A stretch of 23,015 bases of DNA from DAOTWA01 sp034435955 (GTDB taxonomy: Bacteria; Chloroflexota; Anaerolineae; Anaerolineales; Anaerolineaceae). Position numbers and translations under genes: made by a program. Below, in pieces: positions 13,105 to 20,469 of the stretch. The stretch is taken from contig DAOTWA010000083.1 in NCBI GenBank assembly GCA_034435955.1, positions 1-23,015 on the forward strand, read 5' to 3'. The notes under the pieces were generated by a model. The model had not been told where the DNA came from and made no database searches. It saw only the letters and a program-made list of their open reading frames with translations. Numbering within the stretch: position 1 is the stretch's first letter; each line of letters opens with the position of its first letter.

Positions 13105-14784
13105 CTAACGTTGTTTGTTGAACGGGACCCACACCAGAAGGGTGGTGCCGCCTCCGGGTTCAGAGGTGATCTCGATATCCCCGCCGACGCTCCGCGCGCG
13201 GGTTTGCATATTGGCCAGGCCGTGGCCAAGCGTCATGGTCACTTTTTGTGTGTCGAATCCAATGCCGTCGTCGCTGATCTCCAGAATAGCCCGCTCGGGT
13301 GTGGCCCACAGGTAAACCTCCACCTTGCTGGCATGCGCATGCTTGGCCACATTGGCCAGCCCCTCTTGACAGATATGAAAGAGAGCCAGCGCATGACTGT
13401 CTGGAAGCTGGGGAAGGCCATCCGGTGGGCCGTGCAGGCTGGCTTCGAGCAGGGTGTTGGCCTTGAGCTCGTTCACCAGCCGCCTGAGGCCTTCCATCAG
13501 GTTTTCTTCGTGGAGCTGCCGCGGTCGTAGGTCGAGAATGTACGTGCGAATGTCGCGAATGGTGCTGTTCAGATCCTCCACTGCCTGGTCGATGCGCCGG
13601 CGGGCCTGGACGGTATCCTCGTTCAGCAGCAGACGGGCGTGCTCTAGCGTCAGCCCTACCGCGTAGATGGACTGGATGATGCCATCGTGCAGGTCCATGC
13701 CGATGCGCTCACGCTCCTCCAGGATGGCCAGGCGGCGTCCCTGATATTTCAGACGGACGCTCTCGATGGACGTGCCGGCCCATGAGCTGATGGCGGTGAG
13801 GAACTGAACTTCCAGCTCATCGATGGGTTCCGACTGGCGAAAGGCGATGCACAACGCGCCCAGCGTTCCGGCGCGCGTGGTGAGCGGAAAGCAGGCGAGC
13901 TGGTGGATGCGCTCACGGATCACATCCTTCCGCAGGTACCGGCTGTTCTTGGTGGGCAGGACGAGAAAACGCGGCTCGCCGCTCTTGACGGTCGCGCCGA
14001 TCAGACCTTCCCCCTCTTCGAACCGATCGCGGCGCCACAGGTGTTCCTCGAACTTGCCGCGGTGCAGTACCATGCGCAGGACCTTGCTATCCTCATCGCG
14101 CAGGAAGAATTCGGCTGCCTCCACCCCGGGTAGATCCACCACGTGGGCGAGAACTTTTTGCAAAATCTCGTCGATCTCGCCGGATGAGGCCAGCGATGAA
14201 GCCAGGTTATTGAGCAGGGCCAGATCCTCGTTGCGGCGCAGGAGGTCTTTCTCACGCTGAATCAGCTTTCGATACAGGCGCGCGTTGGAGATGGCCACGG
14301 CAGCGTAGGCGGCCAGGGTTTCGATCACTTGCTGGTCGTCTGGAGTGAACTCCTCCGCACCGATCTTGTCGGTCAGATAAAGCTGGCCAAGCTGCCGTTC
14401 GCCCAGATAGATGGGCACTCCCAGCATGGAATGCATGGGCGGATGGTTGGGGGGGAAGCCGACGCTGCGCGGATCTTCGCTGATCTCTGGGATGCGGATG
14501 GTTTCACGGGTGTGCATCAACACGCCGATCAGCCCAAGGCCGCGCGGGTAATGTTCTACTTTAGCGATTTCCTCCGGCGCCATGCCGACGGGGATGAATT
14601 GTTCGAGTGCGCCGCTCTCGTCCAGCACACCCAGAGCCGCGTAACGCGCCCCAACTTGATCACGGGCCAGCGTTACGATGCGCTCCAGCAGGGTATCCAG
14701 AGATATGTCCTGGACAAGCTCCAGGCTGGCGCGGTGCAGTGCCGCCAGACGGTCCTCAAGTTGCTCACGGGTAAGCGTTACCAT
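13105..14784 (-). CDS. GAF-domain sensor histidine kinase (NarL-type)
   Basis: A soluble two-component kinase of 559 residues with no membrane segment. Two GAF domains come first (about 15-170, including ARYAALGVLDESGALEQFIP; and 185-340, including GVEAAEFFLRDEDSKVL). Then comes the HisKA_3 dimerization box EERERIGMDLHDGIIQSIY with phospho-acceptor H366, and a HATPase domain (FHICQEGLANVAKHA, SDDGIGFD, LGHGLANMQTRA). Such kinases usually phosphorylate a LuxR-type response regulator; none is next to it. The signal is unknown; GAF domains may bind small ligands or heme. It is the first gene of the operon with menG and ubiX, which hints at a redox- or respiration-linked cue. The start has no strong Shine-Dalgarno. 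Confidence 0.9.
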   Translation of the reverse strand: MVTLTREQLEDRLAALHRASLELVQDISLDTLLERIVTLARDQVGARYAALGVLDESGALEQFIPVGMAPEEIAKVEHYPRGLGLIGVLMHTRETIRIPEISEDPRSVGFPPNHPPMHSMLGVPIYLGERQLGQLYLTDKIGAEEFTPDDQQVIETLAAYAAVAISNARLYRKLIQREKDLLRRNEDLALLNNLASSLASSGEIDEILQKVLAHVVDLPGVEAAEFFLRDEDSKVLRMVLHRGKFEEHLWRRDRFEEGEGLIGATVKSGEPRFLVLPTKNSRYLRKDVIRERIHQLACFPLTTRAGTLGALCIAFRQSEPIDELEVQFLTAISSWAGTSIESVRLKYQGRRLAILEERERIGMDLHDGIIQSIYAVGLTLEHARLLLNEDTVQARRRIDQAVEDLNSTIRDIRTYILDLRPRQLHEENLMEGLRRLVNELKANTLLEASLHGPPDGLPQLPDSHALALFHICQEGLANVAKHAHASKVEVYLWATPERAILEISDDGIGFDTQKVTMTLGHGLANMQTRARSVGGDIEITSEPGGGTTLLVWVPFNKQR

Positions 14785-15021
14785 AATATTGGATACCTAT
14801 TATTATTTTACCTGAATTTGTCCAGATAAATGAATCTGATAGGTTTTGCCAGCCACAGATGTTTATCCTTTACCAGGATTTTGAGATTTTCAATCCGCAC
14901 GCACAGATCGCGCCAATTCAATGCTCGACGGACGACCGTAATTTTATCACCACCCGGGTAAATATGTGAAGTTTGGCGCAAATTATTAGACAAGGGAATT
15001 GCAAGAAGTTTAGGAGGCGGC

Positions 15022-16332
15022 ATGGCACCTGAGGCCAGCCAGGAGCGGCGCGCAAAATTCTACGACCTGAGCCTGTCCGAGCGGTTGGCTGAGATCGAAG
15101 CGCGCGGCGGGCTCACCCCCGCCGATCTGGCCGCGCTGAGCGGCGAATCCGGTCTGAACGCTGAGCAGGCCGATCACATGATCGAAAACGCCGTCGGCGT
15201 ACACGCCCTGCCGCTTGGGATCGCCCAGAATTTCGTGGTCAACGGGCGGGAGGTGCTGGTGCCAATGGCCATCGAGGAGCCATCGGTGGTGGCGGGGGCA
15301 TCTTTCATGGCGCGCTTGGCAAAGGCGGGCGGTGGCTTTCATGCCAGCGTGGATGAGCCGGTGATGATCGGCCAGATGCAGATCATTGGCCTGGATGATG
15401 TGCACTCTGCCCGTGCAGCCCTGCTCGAAAACCGGCCATCTCTGCTCGAAGCGGCCGCCGAGATAGACCCGGTGCTGAAACGCCTGGGCGGAGGTCCGCG
15501 CGACATCGAGGTTCGCGTCATTCCCGAATCGCCCATCGGGCCGTTCCTGGTGCTGCACCTCCTGTATGATGTGCGCGATGCGATGGGCGCCAACGCCGTC
15601 AACACAGCCGTCGAGCGCCTGGCCCCGCTGGTGGAAAAGATCTGCGCTGGGCGGGTTCACCTGCGCATCCTCTCTAACCTGGCCGACCGCAGACTGGCGC
15701 GGGCGCGCTGCACCATCCCCCTGGAGCAGCTCGCCTTCGATGGCTTTTCTGCCGAGGAGGTGCGCGACGGGATCATCGCTGCGTGGGCCTTTGCCGCCGT
15801 CGACCCCTACCGCGCGGCCACCCACAACAAGGGCATCATGAATGGTGTGGATGCGGTGGTCATCGCCACCGGCAACGATTGGCGGGCGGTGGAAGCCGGG
15901 GCTCATGCTTACGCCGCGCGCAGTGGTCGTTACACCAGCCTGAGCACCTGGGCGCGCGATGCGGATGGCAACCTGGCCGGCACCCTGGAAATGCCCCTGG
16001 CGGTAGGCATTGTGGGGGGCGCCACGCGCGTTCACCCGACCGCCCGCGCCGCCTTGAAGTTGATGGGAGTGGAAAACGCACGCCAACTGGCTGAGATTAT
16101 CGTCTCGGTGGGACTGGCGCAAAACCTGGCTGCCCTGCGCGCGCTGGCGACCGAGGGCATCCAACGCGGGCATATGGAACTGCATGCCCGTCAGGTGGCC
16201 ATCGCAGCGGGCGCCCAGGGTGAGCAAATCGAGCGCCTGGCCAGGCAGATGGTGGCTGAGAAGGCTATCCGTGCCGACCGGGCGGAGGAAATCCTCAAGG
16301 AATGGAGTCAATCGTCAGAACATGGAAAATGA
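15022..16332 (+). CDS. mvaA: Hydroxymethylglutaryl-CoA reductase, class II
   Basis: Interconverts HMG-CoA and mevalonate; a 436-residue cytoplasmic enzyme of the bacterial class II type. It shows ENAVGVHALPLGIAQNF (the ENVIG-type substrate loop, catalytic Glu55), DAMGANAVNT, HNKGIMNGVDAVVIATGNDWR with the catalytic Lys, and EGIQRGHMELHARQ with the active-site His in GHM. TTAGGAGGC lies 4 bases before ATG. It is transcribed first in the block with HMG-CoA synthase, the thiolase-like protein and DUF35, and overlaps the synthase start by 11 bases. Context argues for the biosynthetic direction, mevalonate for isoprenoids, although class II enzymes are also known in catabolism. Confidence 0.95.
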   Translation: MAPEASQERRAKFYDLSLSERLAEIEARGGLTPADLAALSGESGLNAEQADHMIENAVGVHALPLGIAQNFVVNGREVLVPMAIEEPSVVAGASFMARLAKAGGGFHASVDEPVMIGQMQIIGLDDVHSARAALLENRPSLLEAAAEIDPVLKRLGGGPRDIEVRVIPESPIGPFLVLHLLYDVRDAMGANAVNTAVERLAPLVEKICAGRVHLRILSNLADRRLARARCTIPLEQLAFDGFSAEEVRDGIIAAWAFAAVDPYRAATHNKGIMNGVDAVVIATGNDWRAVEAGAHAYAARSGRYTSLSTWARDADGNLAGTLEMPLAVGIVGGATRVHPTARAALKLMGVENARQLAEIIVSVGLAQNLAALRALATEGIQRGHMELHARQVAIAAGAQGEQIERLARQMVAEKAIRADRAEEILKEWSQSSEHGK

Positions 16333-17389
16333 TGGCAAGGTCTTGAGACCGGTGAAACCGGTCGGTATCATCGGCTATGGGGCCTACGTTCCGCGTTACC
16401 GCCTGCCGGCTTCCGAGGTGGCGCGGGTGTGGTCCGGCAGTGAAGGCGGCCTGCCGATCAAAGAGAAGGCGGTGGCCGGCCTGGACGAGGATGTGGTGAG
16501 CATGTCCATCGAGGCAGCGCGCAATGCGCTGGCCCGCGCAGGCATCGACCCGGCCGAGCTGCGCGCCGTGTGGGTCGGCTCGGAATCACATCCCTACGCG
16601 GTCAAGCCTACCTCGACCATCGTGGCTGAGGCGATCGGCGCGGTGCCCAGCACGCAGGCCGCCGATTGGGAGTTTGCCTGCAAAGCCGGCACTGAAGCGT
16701 TGGTGGCGGCCATGGGCATGGTCGGTTCGGGCATGGCCCGCTACACCCTGGCCATCGGCATGGACACGGCCCAGGGGCGCCCTGGCGACCAGCTCGAGTA
16801 CACCGCCGCAGCGGGCGGGGCGGCGTTCGTCCTCGGTCCAGCCGAGGAATCGCTGGCCGAGATCGAAGCGTCCTATTCGTACGTCACCGACACGCCGGAT
16901 TTCTGGCGGCGGGCTGAAGCCAAATACCCGGAGCACGGTCAGCGCTTTACCGGCGAGCCGGCTTACTTCAAACACATCACCGAGGCGGCTCGCACGCTCA
17001 TGGACGCCACTGGAACCACCCCCGAAGAGTACCGCTTCGCCGTGTTCCACCAACCCAACACCAAATTTCCCCAGCGGGTGGGTAAGATGCTGGGTTTTAA
17101 GCCCGAACAGATCACACCCGGACTGCTTTCGCCGGTGATCGGCAATACCTACGCCGGCGCAGCGCTGATCGGACTCACTGCCGTGCTGGACGTGGCAGAT
17201 CCCGGCGACCGCATTCTGCTGGTCTCCTTTGGCTCGGGTGCCGGATCGGATGCTTTCGCCATACGCACCAATCTGCGCCTGCTTGAGCGCCGCGAGCTGG
17301 CGCTGAAGACCGCCGACTACATCGCCCGCCGCACCGAGATCGATTACGCCACTTACGCCCGGCTGCGCGGCAAGCTGGCGCTTGAATAG
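16322..17389 (+). CDS. Hydroxymethylglutaryl-CoA synthase, archaeal type
   Basis: Condenses acetyl-CoA with acetoacetyl-CoA to HMG-CoA. The 355-residue protein belongs to the archaeal branch of the HMG-CoA synthase family. It has GIIGYGAYVPRYRLP at the start, a Glu in LDEDVVSMSIEAA (E56), the nucleophile C120 in WEFACKAGTEA, and the His of VFHQPNTKFPQRVGKMLGF near 241. GDRILLVSFGSGAGSDAF closes the fold. The start at 16322 overlaps mvaA by 11 bases; GGAG lies 13 bases before, so the start is plausible but not certain (a GTG at 16352 is the alternative). In archaea this enzyme forms a complex with thiolase and DUF35; both follow here. Confidence 0.93.
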   Translation: MENDGKVLRPVKPVGIIGYGAYVPRYRLPASEVARVWSGSEGGLPIKEKAVAGLDEDVVSMSIEAARNALARAGIDPAELRAVWVGSESHPYAVKPTSTIVAEAIGAVPSTQAADWEFACKAGTEALVAAMGMVGSGMARYTLAIGMDTAQGRPGDQLEYTAAAGGAAFVLGPAEESLAEIEASYSYVTDTPDFWRRAEAKYPEHGQRFTGEPAYFKHITEAARTLMDATGTTPEEYRFAVFHQPNTKFPQRVGKMLGFKPEQITPGLLSPVIGNTYAGAALIGLTAVLDVADPGDRILLVSFGSGAGSDAFAIRTNLRLLERRELALKTADYIARRTEIDYATYARLRGKLALE

Positions 17390-17397
17390 GGGGCCGT

Positions 17398-18558
17398 ATG
17401 AGCGATGTCGTCATCGTCGGGGTCGGCATGATTCCGGTCGGCGAGCACTGGGACGTCTCGCTGCGTTCGCTGGCTGCGCGGGCTGCCCTGGCGGCCGTGC
17501 GCGACGCAGGCGGGCTAAAACCCCAGGCCATCTACATCGGCAACGTACTGGCGCCGGTGGTATCCCACCAGGCCAATCTGGGAGCCATGGTGGCCGATAA
17601 CCTGGGCATGCGGGGGGTGGAGGGCACAACCGTGGAAGCGGCTGGCGCATCGGGCGGGGCAGCCCTGCGCCAGGGCATCCTGGCGGTAACCTCTGGCCTG
17701 GTGGATGTGGCCATGGTGTTGGGAGTCGAGAAGGTGACCGATCAGGTCGGAGCAGGCATCGAGGAGGCTCTCAGTCAGACGCTGGACGCCGATTACGAGG
17801 CAATGCACGGCATGACCCTGGCGGCCCAGGCCGCCCTGGTGATGCAGCGCTACCTGGAGGATTACGACGCGCCGCGCGATGCGTTTGCCGGCTTTGCCTT
17901 GACGGCCCATGCCCATGCCGTGCACAACCCATACGCCATGTATCGCCGCGCCATCGACCTGGAGACGTACCGCAACGCGCCGCTGGTCAGTGACCCGCTC
18001 AATCTGTACGACGTGGCTCCCTATGCCGATGGGGCCGCGGCCGTGATCATTACACGGTTGGAGAATGCGCCGCGCGGCCTGGATCACCCGTTGGTGCGCA
18101 TCAGCGGCTCCAGCGTGGTGATCGACACCCTGGCTCTGCACGACCGCGACGACCCGCTAGCCTTCCGGGCGGCGGGTTACTCGGCCGAGCGCGCCTGCCG
18201 TCAGGCGGGCATCCTGCCGCGTGACGTGGATTTTCTCGAGCTGCACGATGCCTTCTCGGTCTACGCCGCGATCTCGTTGGAAGCGGCGGGCTTCGCTCCG
18301 CGCGGCCAGGGCTGGAAGCTCGGCCAGGACCGCCATATCGGGCGAGACGGCGATCTACCGGTCAACACCTTCGGCGGAATGAAAGCGCGCGGCTACCCGA
18401 TCGGCGCGGCGGGCGTCTACCAGGCGGTTGAGGCGGCGCTGCAGTTGCGCGGTCAGGCGGGCGAATGTCAGGTCCCAGGCGCCAGGATCGCGCTGATCCA
18501 ATCGCTGGGCGGACCGGCTTCCACCGCTGCCGCCCACGTCCTGGAGCGTATGGATTGA
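17398..18558 (+). CDS. Thiolase-like protein lacking the catalytic cysteine
   Basis: A 386-residue member of the archaeal/SCP-x type thiolase family, as judged by GVGMIPVGEHWDVSLR, SGLVDVAMVLGVEKVTD, NPYAMYRRAIDLE, DVAPYADGAAAVI, FLELHDAFSVY and GGMKARGYPIGAAGVYQ. By position it should supply acetoacetyl-CoA to the adjacent HMG-CoA synthase. However, the expected nucleophile in VEAACASGG reads VEAAGASGG (Gly83, codon GGC at 17644-17646), and the GHP-motif His reads Tyr333 (TAC at 18394-18396). The HDAF His is kept. The frame is otherwise full length and undamaged, starting 8 bases after the synthase stop behind GGGGG. It may be non-catalytic or repurposed, comparable to Ltp2 aldolases that work with DUF35 partners. 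Confidence 0.88.
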   Translation: MSDVVIVGVGMIPVGEHWDVSLRSLAARAALAAVRDAGGLKPQAIYIGNVLAPVVSHQANLGAMVADNLGMRGVEGTTVEAAGASGGAALRQGILAVTSGLVDVAMVLGVEKVTDQVGAGIEEALSQTLDADYEAMHGMTLAAQAALVMQRYLEDYDAPRDAFAGFALTAHAHAVHNPYAMYRRAIDLETYRNAPLVSDPLNLYDVAPYADGAAAVIITRLENAPRGLDHPLVRISGSSVVIDTLALHDRDDPLAFRAAGYSAERACRQAGILPRDVDFLELHDAFSVYAAISLEAAGFAPRGQGWKLGQDRHIGRDGDLPVNTFGGMKARGYPIGAAGVYQAVEAALQLRGQAGECQVPGARIALIQSLGGPASTAAAHVLERMD

Positions 18559-18601
18559 TGTACAGGCTCGTGGGAGGCCCGGAAGAACAACTTGATAGGG
18601 A

Positions 18602-18630
18602 TTGAGAGTCCTACGCGTGTAAATTAAACT
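18602..18630 (+). promoter_or_regulatory. Candidate promoter before the DUF35 gene
   Basis: TTGAGA (18602-18607), 17 bases, TAAACT (18625-18630) in the 121-base gap between the thiolase-like gene and DUF35. By-eye match only; it would give DUF35 some independent expression. Confidence 0.3.
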
Positions 18631-18679
18631 CACGAAATGAAATTGCGGCTTTTGGCCGATCGAGTGGAGAGAAATCATC

Positions 18680-19081
18680 ATGGAAATACCACGTCATTGG
18701 AGATTACGGAAACAGCGCTATAGCCTGGTAGGGGAGGTGTGCCCGCACTGCGATGCGAAGATCTTCCCGCCGCGCGACGTGTGTCCGGAGTGCGGCCAGG
18801 AAGCCAAGACGGCTTTCACCTTCAGCGGGAAGGGCGAGGTGTACTCCTTCACGCACATCGCAGACGCGCCGGCCGGTTTCGAGGATCAGGTGCCCTATAC
18901 GGTGGCTCTGGTCAAACTGAAAGAAGGGCCGATCGTCACCGCCCAATTAACCGATCTGGGCGATCGCCCGGTGGAGATTGGCATGCCGGTAGAGATGGTC
19001 ACCCGCCGCATCCGCCAGGACGGCGATGAGCGGGGAATGATCGTATACGGGTATAAGTTTAGACCGGTGATGCAGGGCTAA
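18680..19081 (+). CDS. DUF35 OB-fold / zinc-ribbon protein
   Basis: A 133-residue protein with an N-terminal rubredoxin-like zinc ribbon (C21, C24, C35, C38: CPHC and CPEC) and a C-terminal OB fold (GEVYSFTHI, FEDQVPYTVALVKLKEGPIV, VEIGMPVEMVTRRI). In archaea, DUF35 bridges acetoacetyl-CoA thiolase and HMG-CoA synthase and shapes the shared CoA site; in steroid degraders ChsH2-DUF35 partners the thiolase-fold aldolase Ltp2. Here it lies just after both likely partners, so a ternary complex is the natural reading. GGAGAG precedes the ATG by about 9 bases. A strong terminator follows. Confidence 0.92.
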   Translation: MEIPRHWRLRKQRYSLVGEVCPHCDAKIFPPRDVCPECGQEAKTAFTFSGKGEVYSFTHIADAPAGFEDQVPYTVALVKLKEGPIVTAQLTDLGDRPVEIGMPVEMVTRRIRQDGDERGMIVYGYKFRPVMQG

Positions 19082-19096
19082 ACAAATACAAGAGAA

Positions 19097-19126
19097 AAAG
19101 CGCCTTCCAAAGATGGAAGGCGCTTT
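19097..19126 (+). terminator. Strong intrinsic terminator after DUF35
   Basis: A perfect 13-bp stem (AAAGCGCCTTCCA with TGGAAGGCGCTTT, loop AAGA) followed by ATTGTTTCG. It closes the mevalonate block and separates it from the cassette region. Confidence 0.93.
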
Positions 19127-19454
19127 ATTGTTTCGTGCCCGGTGGGAATGGGTTTTCTCAGCGCAGTTAGAATCATGCTTCAGGCGAATGGCATCTCGAA
19201 GCCGGTCGAGCAGATTATTTAGGGGGGTTGGATAGGATGGATCAGGCATAAAAAAACAGCGACACTATTTAAATATTTACTTATAAAATCTATATAGACA
19301 TTTATTCTAATCGGAGGGTTTCAGGTAACCAGGCAGAACTGCAAAATAACGTACTTCATCGGGCTGGCTAAACGGCGAAAATGCAGGATATCAGAAATCC
19401 ATATAATTAATAGTTGGGCAGCCTAAGTGAGCTATGTTATCAGGAGCAATGATT
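19127..19454. other. Gene-free AT-rich boundary of the cassette region
   Basis: About 330 bases between the terminator and the first cassette gene. GC content falls here, with an A/T-rich stretch from about 19250 to 19310. A GTTGGGC core lies at 19413-19419. No integrase gene or fragment is visible on either strand. Promoter-like words are present in the A/T-rich part, but none stands out enough to call. Confidence 0.6.
19413..19419 (+). other. GTTRRRY core at the left array boundary (attI-like or orphan R' box)
   Basis: GTTGGGC matches the recombination core exactly. No L'-like arm or partner GCCCAAC is found just upstream, so it is not a complete attC. It could be the R box of a diverged attI or the scar of a deleted first cassette. 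Confidence 0.35.
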
Positions 19455-19751
19455 ATGAAGGCAGATGAAATAGAAAATGATCCGGAATTGCAACGAGTTC
19501 TTTGGGCATGTTACAAATACTGGCAAGATGAATCGCTACCGGCCAACGAGAGAGTCATTTGTTATAGCTGGATTGTTGGACTCTATAACGAAAGGTTCGG
19601 TACTAAATTTCACCCTTCGATATTGCGCCATTTGACAAAACTTGGCTTCTTGAAGGAAGAAGATACTTCAAAAGGCGGGCACAGGCGTTATTACGAAATC
19701 ATAAATCCCGGCCAAGTGGATGAACTTCTGAGGAAATGGGGTCTGATTTGA
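19455..19751 (+). CDS. Small winged-helix-like protein (cassette 1, first gene)
   Basis: A 98-residue basic/acidic mixed protein that I do not recognise. The second half (FHPSILRHLTKLGFLKEED then GGHRRYYEIINPGQVDELLRKWG) has the look of a winged helix: a recognition-helix-like segment, a 'T/S-K-G-G-H-R-R-Y-Y' wing and a closing helix. A role in DNA binding is inferred. AGGAG lies 8 bases before ATG 19455; an ATG at 19449 is too close to it. GC content is clearly lower than in the flanking chromosome. It is followed after 22 bases by the second gene of the same cassette. Confidence 0.7.
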   Translation: MKADEIENDPELQRVLWACYKYWQDESLPANERVICYSWIVGLYNERFGTKFHPSILRHLTKLGFLKEEDTSKGGHRRYYEIINPGQVDELLRKWGLI

Positions 19752-19773
19752 AAGGTATTAGGGAGCTCAATCC

Positions 19774-20274
19774 ATGAGAAAGTGGCTAGTCCCTCTAAGT
19801 GTTACGTGTGCAGTAGTTATTGTCGGTGTGGCTATTTGCGCCATTGCTGCCTTCCTCGGGATTTTCCGCCTTGCCCAAGCACTGCCGACTCCCGCGCCAA
19901 CGTCTGTACTCACAATCGGCAGGAATTACTGGGTCAACGCGCTAGTCCCACCGCCAGGAATGCCAGCCGGGTTAGTCGATCGGTACGCCAACGTTTATAA
20001 TAAGCCTGGCAGTCCAATCACAGATCCTTCTGTTACCATCATTGCGGTCATTTCTGATGCTACGGAGCTGACCCTCACAGCAGTTCAGGCAGATTGGTGT
20101 TACGTGCGAGGCACCTACAACTTTATGAGTGGAATAAACATCCCCACCCCTGAACCACCGATGCCAACCCTTGACTTCACAAGACCATTTGAGGGATGGA
20201 TGGAGTGCAATCGCCTCTTAGACTATGAACCTACTCCTTATCCTACGCCAAATCAAACGCCCCAAGCCCCATGA
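19774..20274 (+). CDS. Membrane-anchored exported protein, unknown (cassette 1, second gene)
   Basis: A 166-residue protein with an N-terminal hydrophobic helix (WLVPLSVTCAVVIVGVAICA, residues 4-23), then a Pro/Thr linker (LPTPAPTSV), a globular part (VDRYANVYNKPGSPITDPSV through ADWCYVRGTYNF to FEGWMECNRLLDYE) and a Pro-rich tail (PTPYPTPNQTPQAP). The globular part has the feel of an SH3-like fold, with turns such as WCYVRG and GWMECNRL. Two cysteines could pair outside the membrane. No family is assigned. GGGAG precedes the ATG by 8 bases. The stop lies about 30 bases before the first attC-like site. Confidence 0.7.
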   Translation: MRKWLVPLSVTCAVVIVGVAICAIAAFLGIFRLAQALPTPAPTSVLTIGRNYWVNALVPPPGMPAGLVDRYANVYNKPGSPITDPSVTIIAVISDATELTLTAVQADWCYVRGTYNFMSGINIPTPEPPMPTLDFTRPFEGWMECNRLLDYEPTPYPTPNQTPQAP

Positions 20275-20305
20275 TCCCCTAATGTTTGAGGCACGGCTAA
20301 GGGCT

Positions 20306-20434
20306 GCCCAACACAGCGTGCAGCCGACTAGTGGGATTCGTCCCGACTTATGATCATTTTTCTGGCTTCGGGTTTTTTCTGCTCTCGAAGCGAATCTCGT
20401 CCCGCCCACCAGCGGCTAACGCAAACCGTTGGCT
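20306..20434 (+). other. attC-like site A
   Basis: R'' GCCCAAC (20306-20312) faces R' GTTGGCT (20428-20434). Inside these, L'' GCGTGCAGCCG pairs with L' CGGCTAACGC apart from an extra base on the left arm, the asymmetry expected of attC. The stem continues as CTAGTGGG/CCCACCAG, and the centre (about 90 bases) holds small hairpins. One core base of R' departs from GTTRRRY. Confidence 0.78.
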
Positions 20435-20469
20435 GGCGCTTGGCGCAATAAACTAATAAGGTAATCACA

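Noticed and set aside
15010..16311. Long open frame on the minus strand, 433 codons
   Set aside because: It is antisense to mvaA, which has complete family motifs; the product is rich in Arg/His/Gln with no recognisable pattern, as expected of a shadow of high-GC coding sequence.
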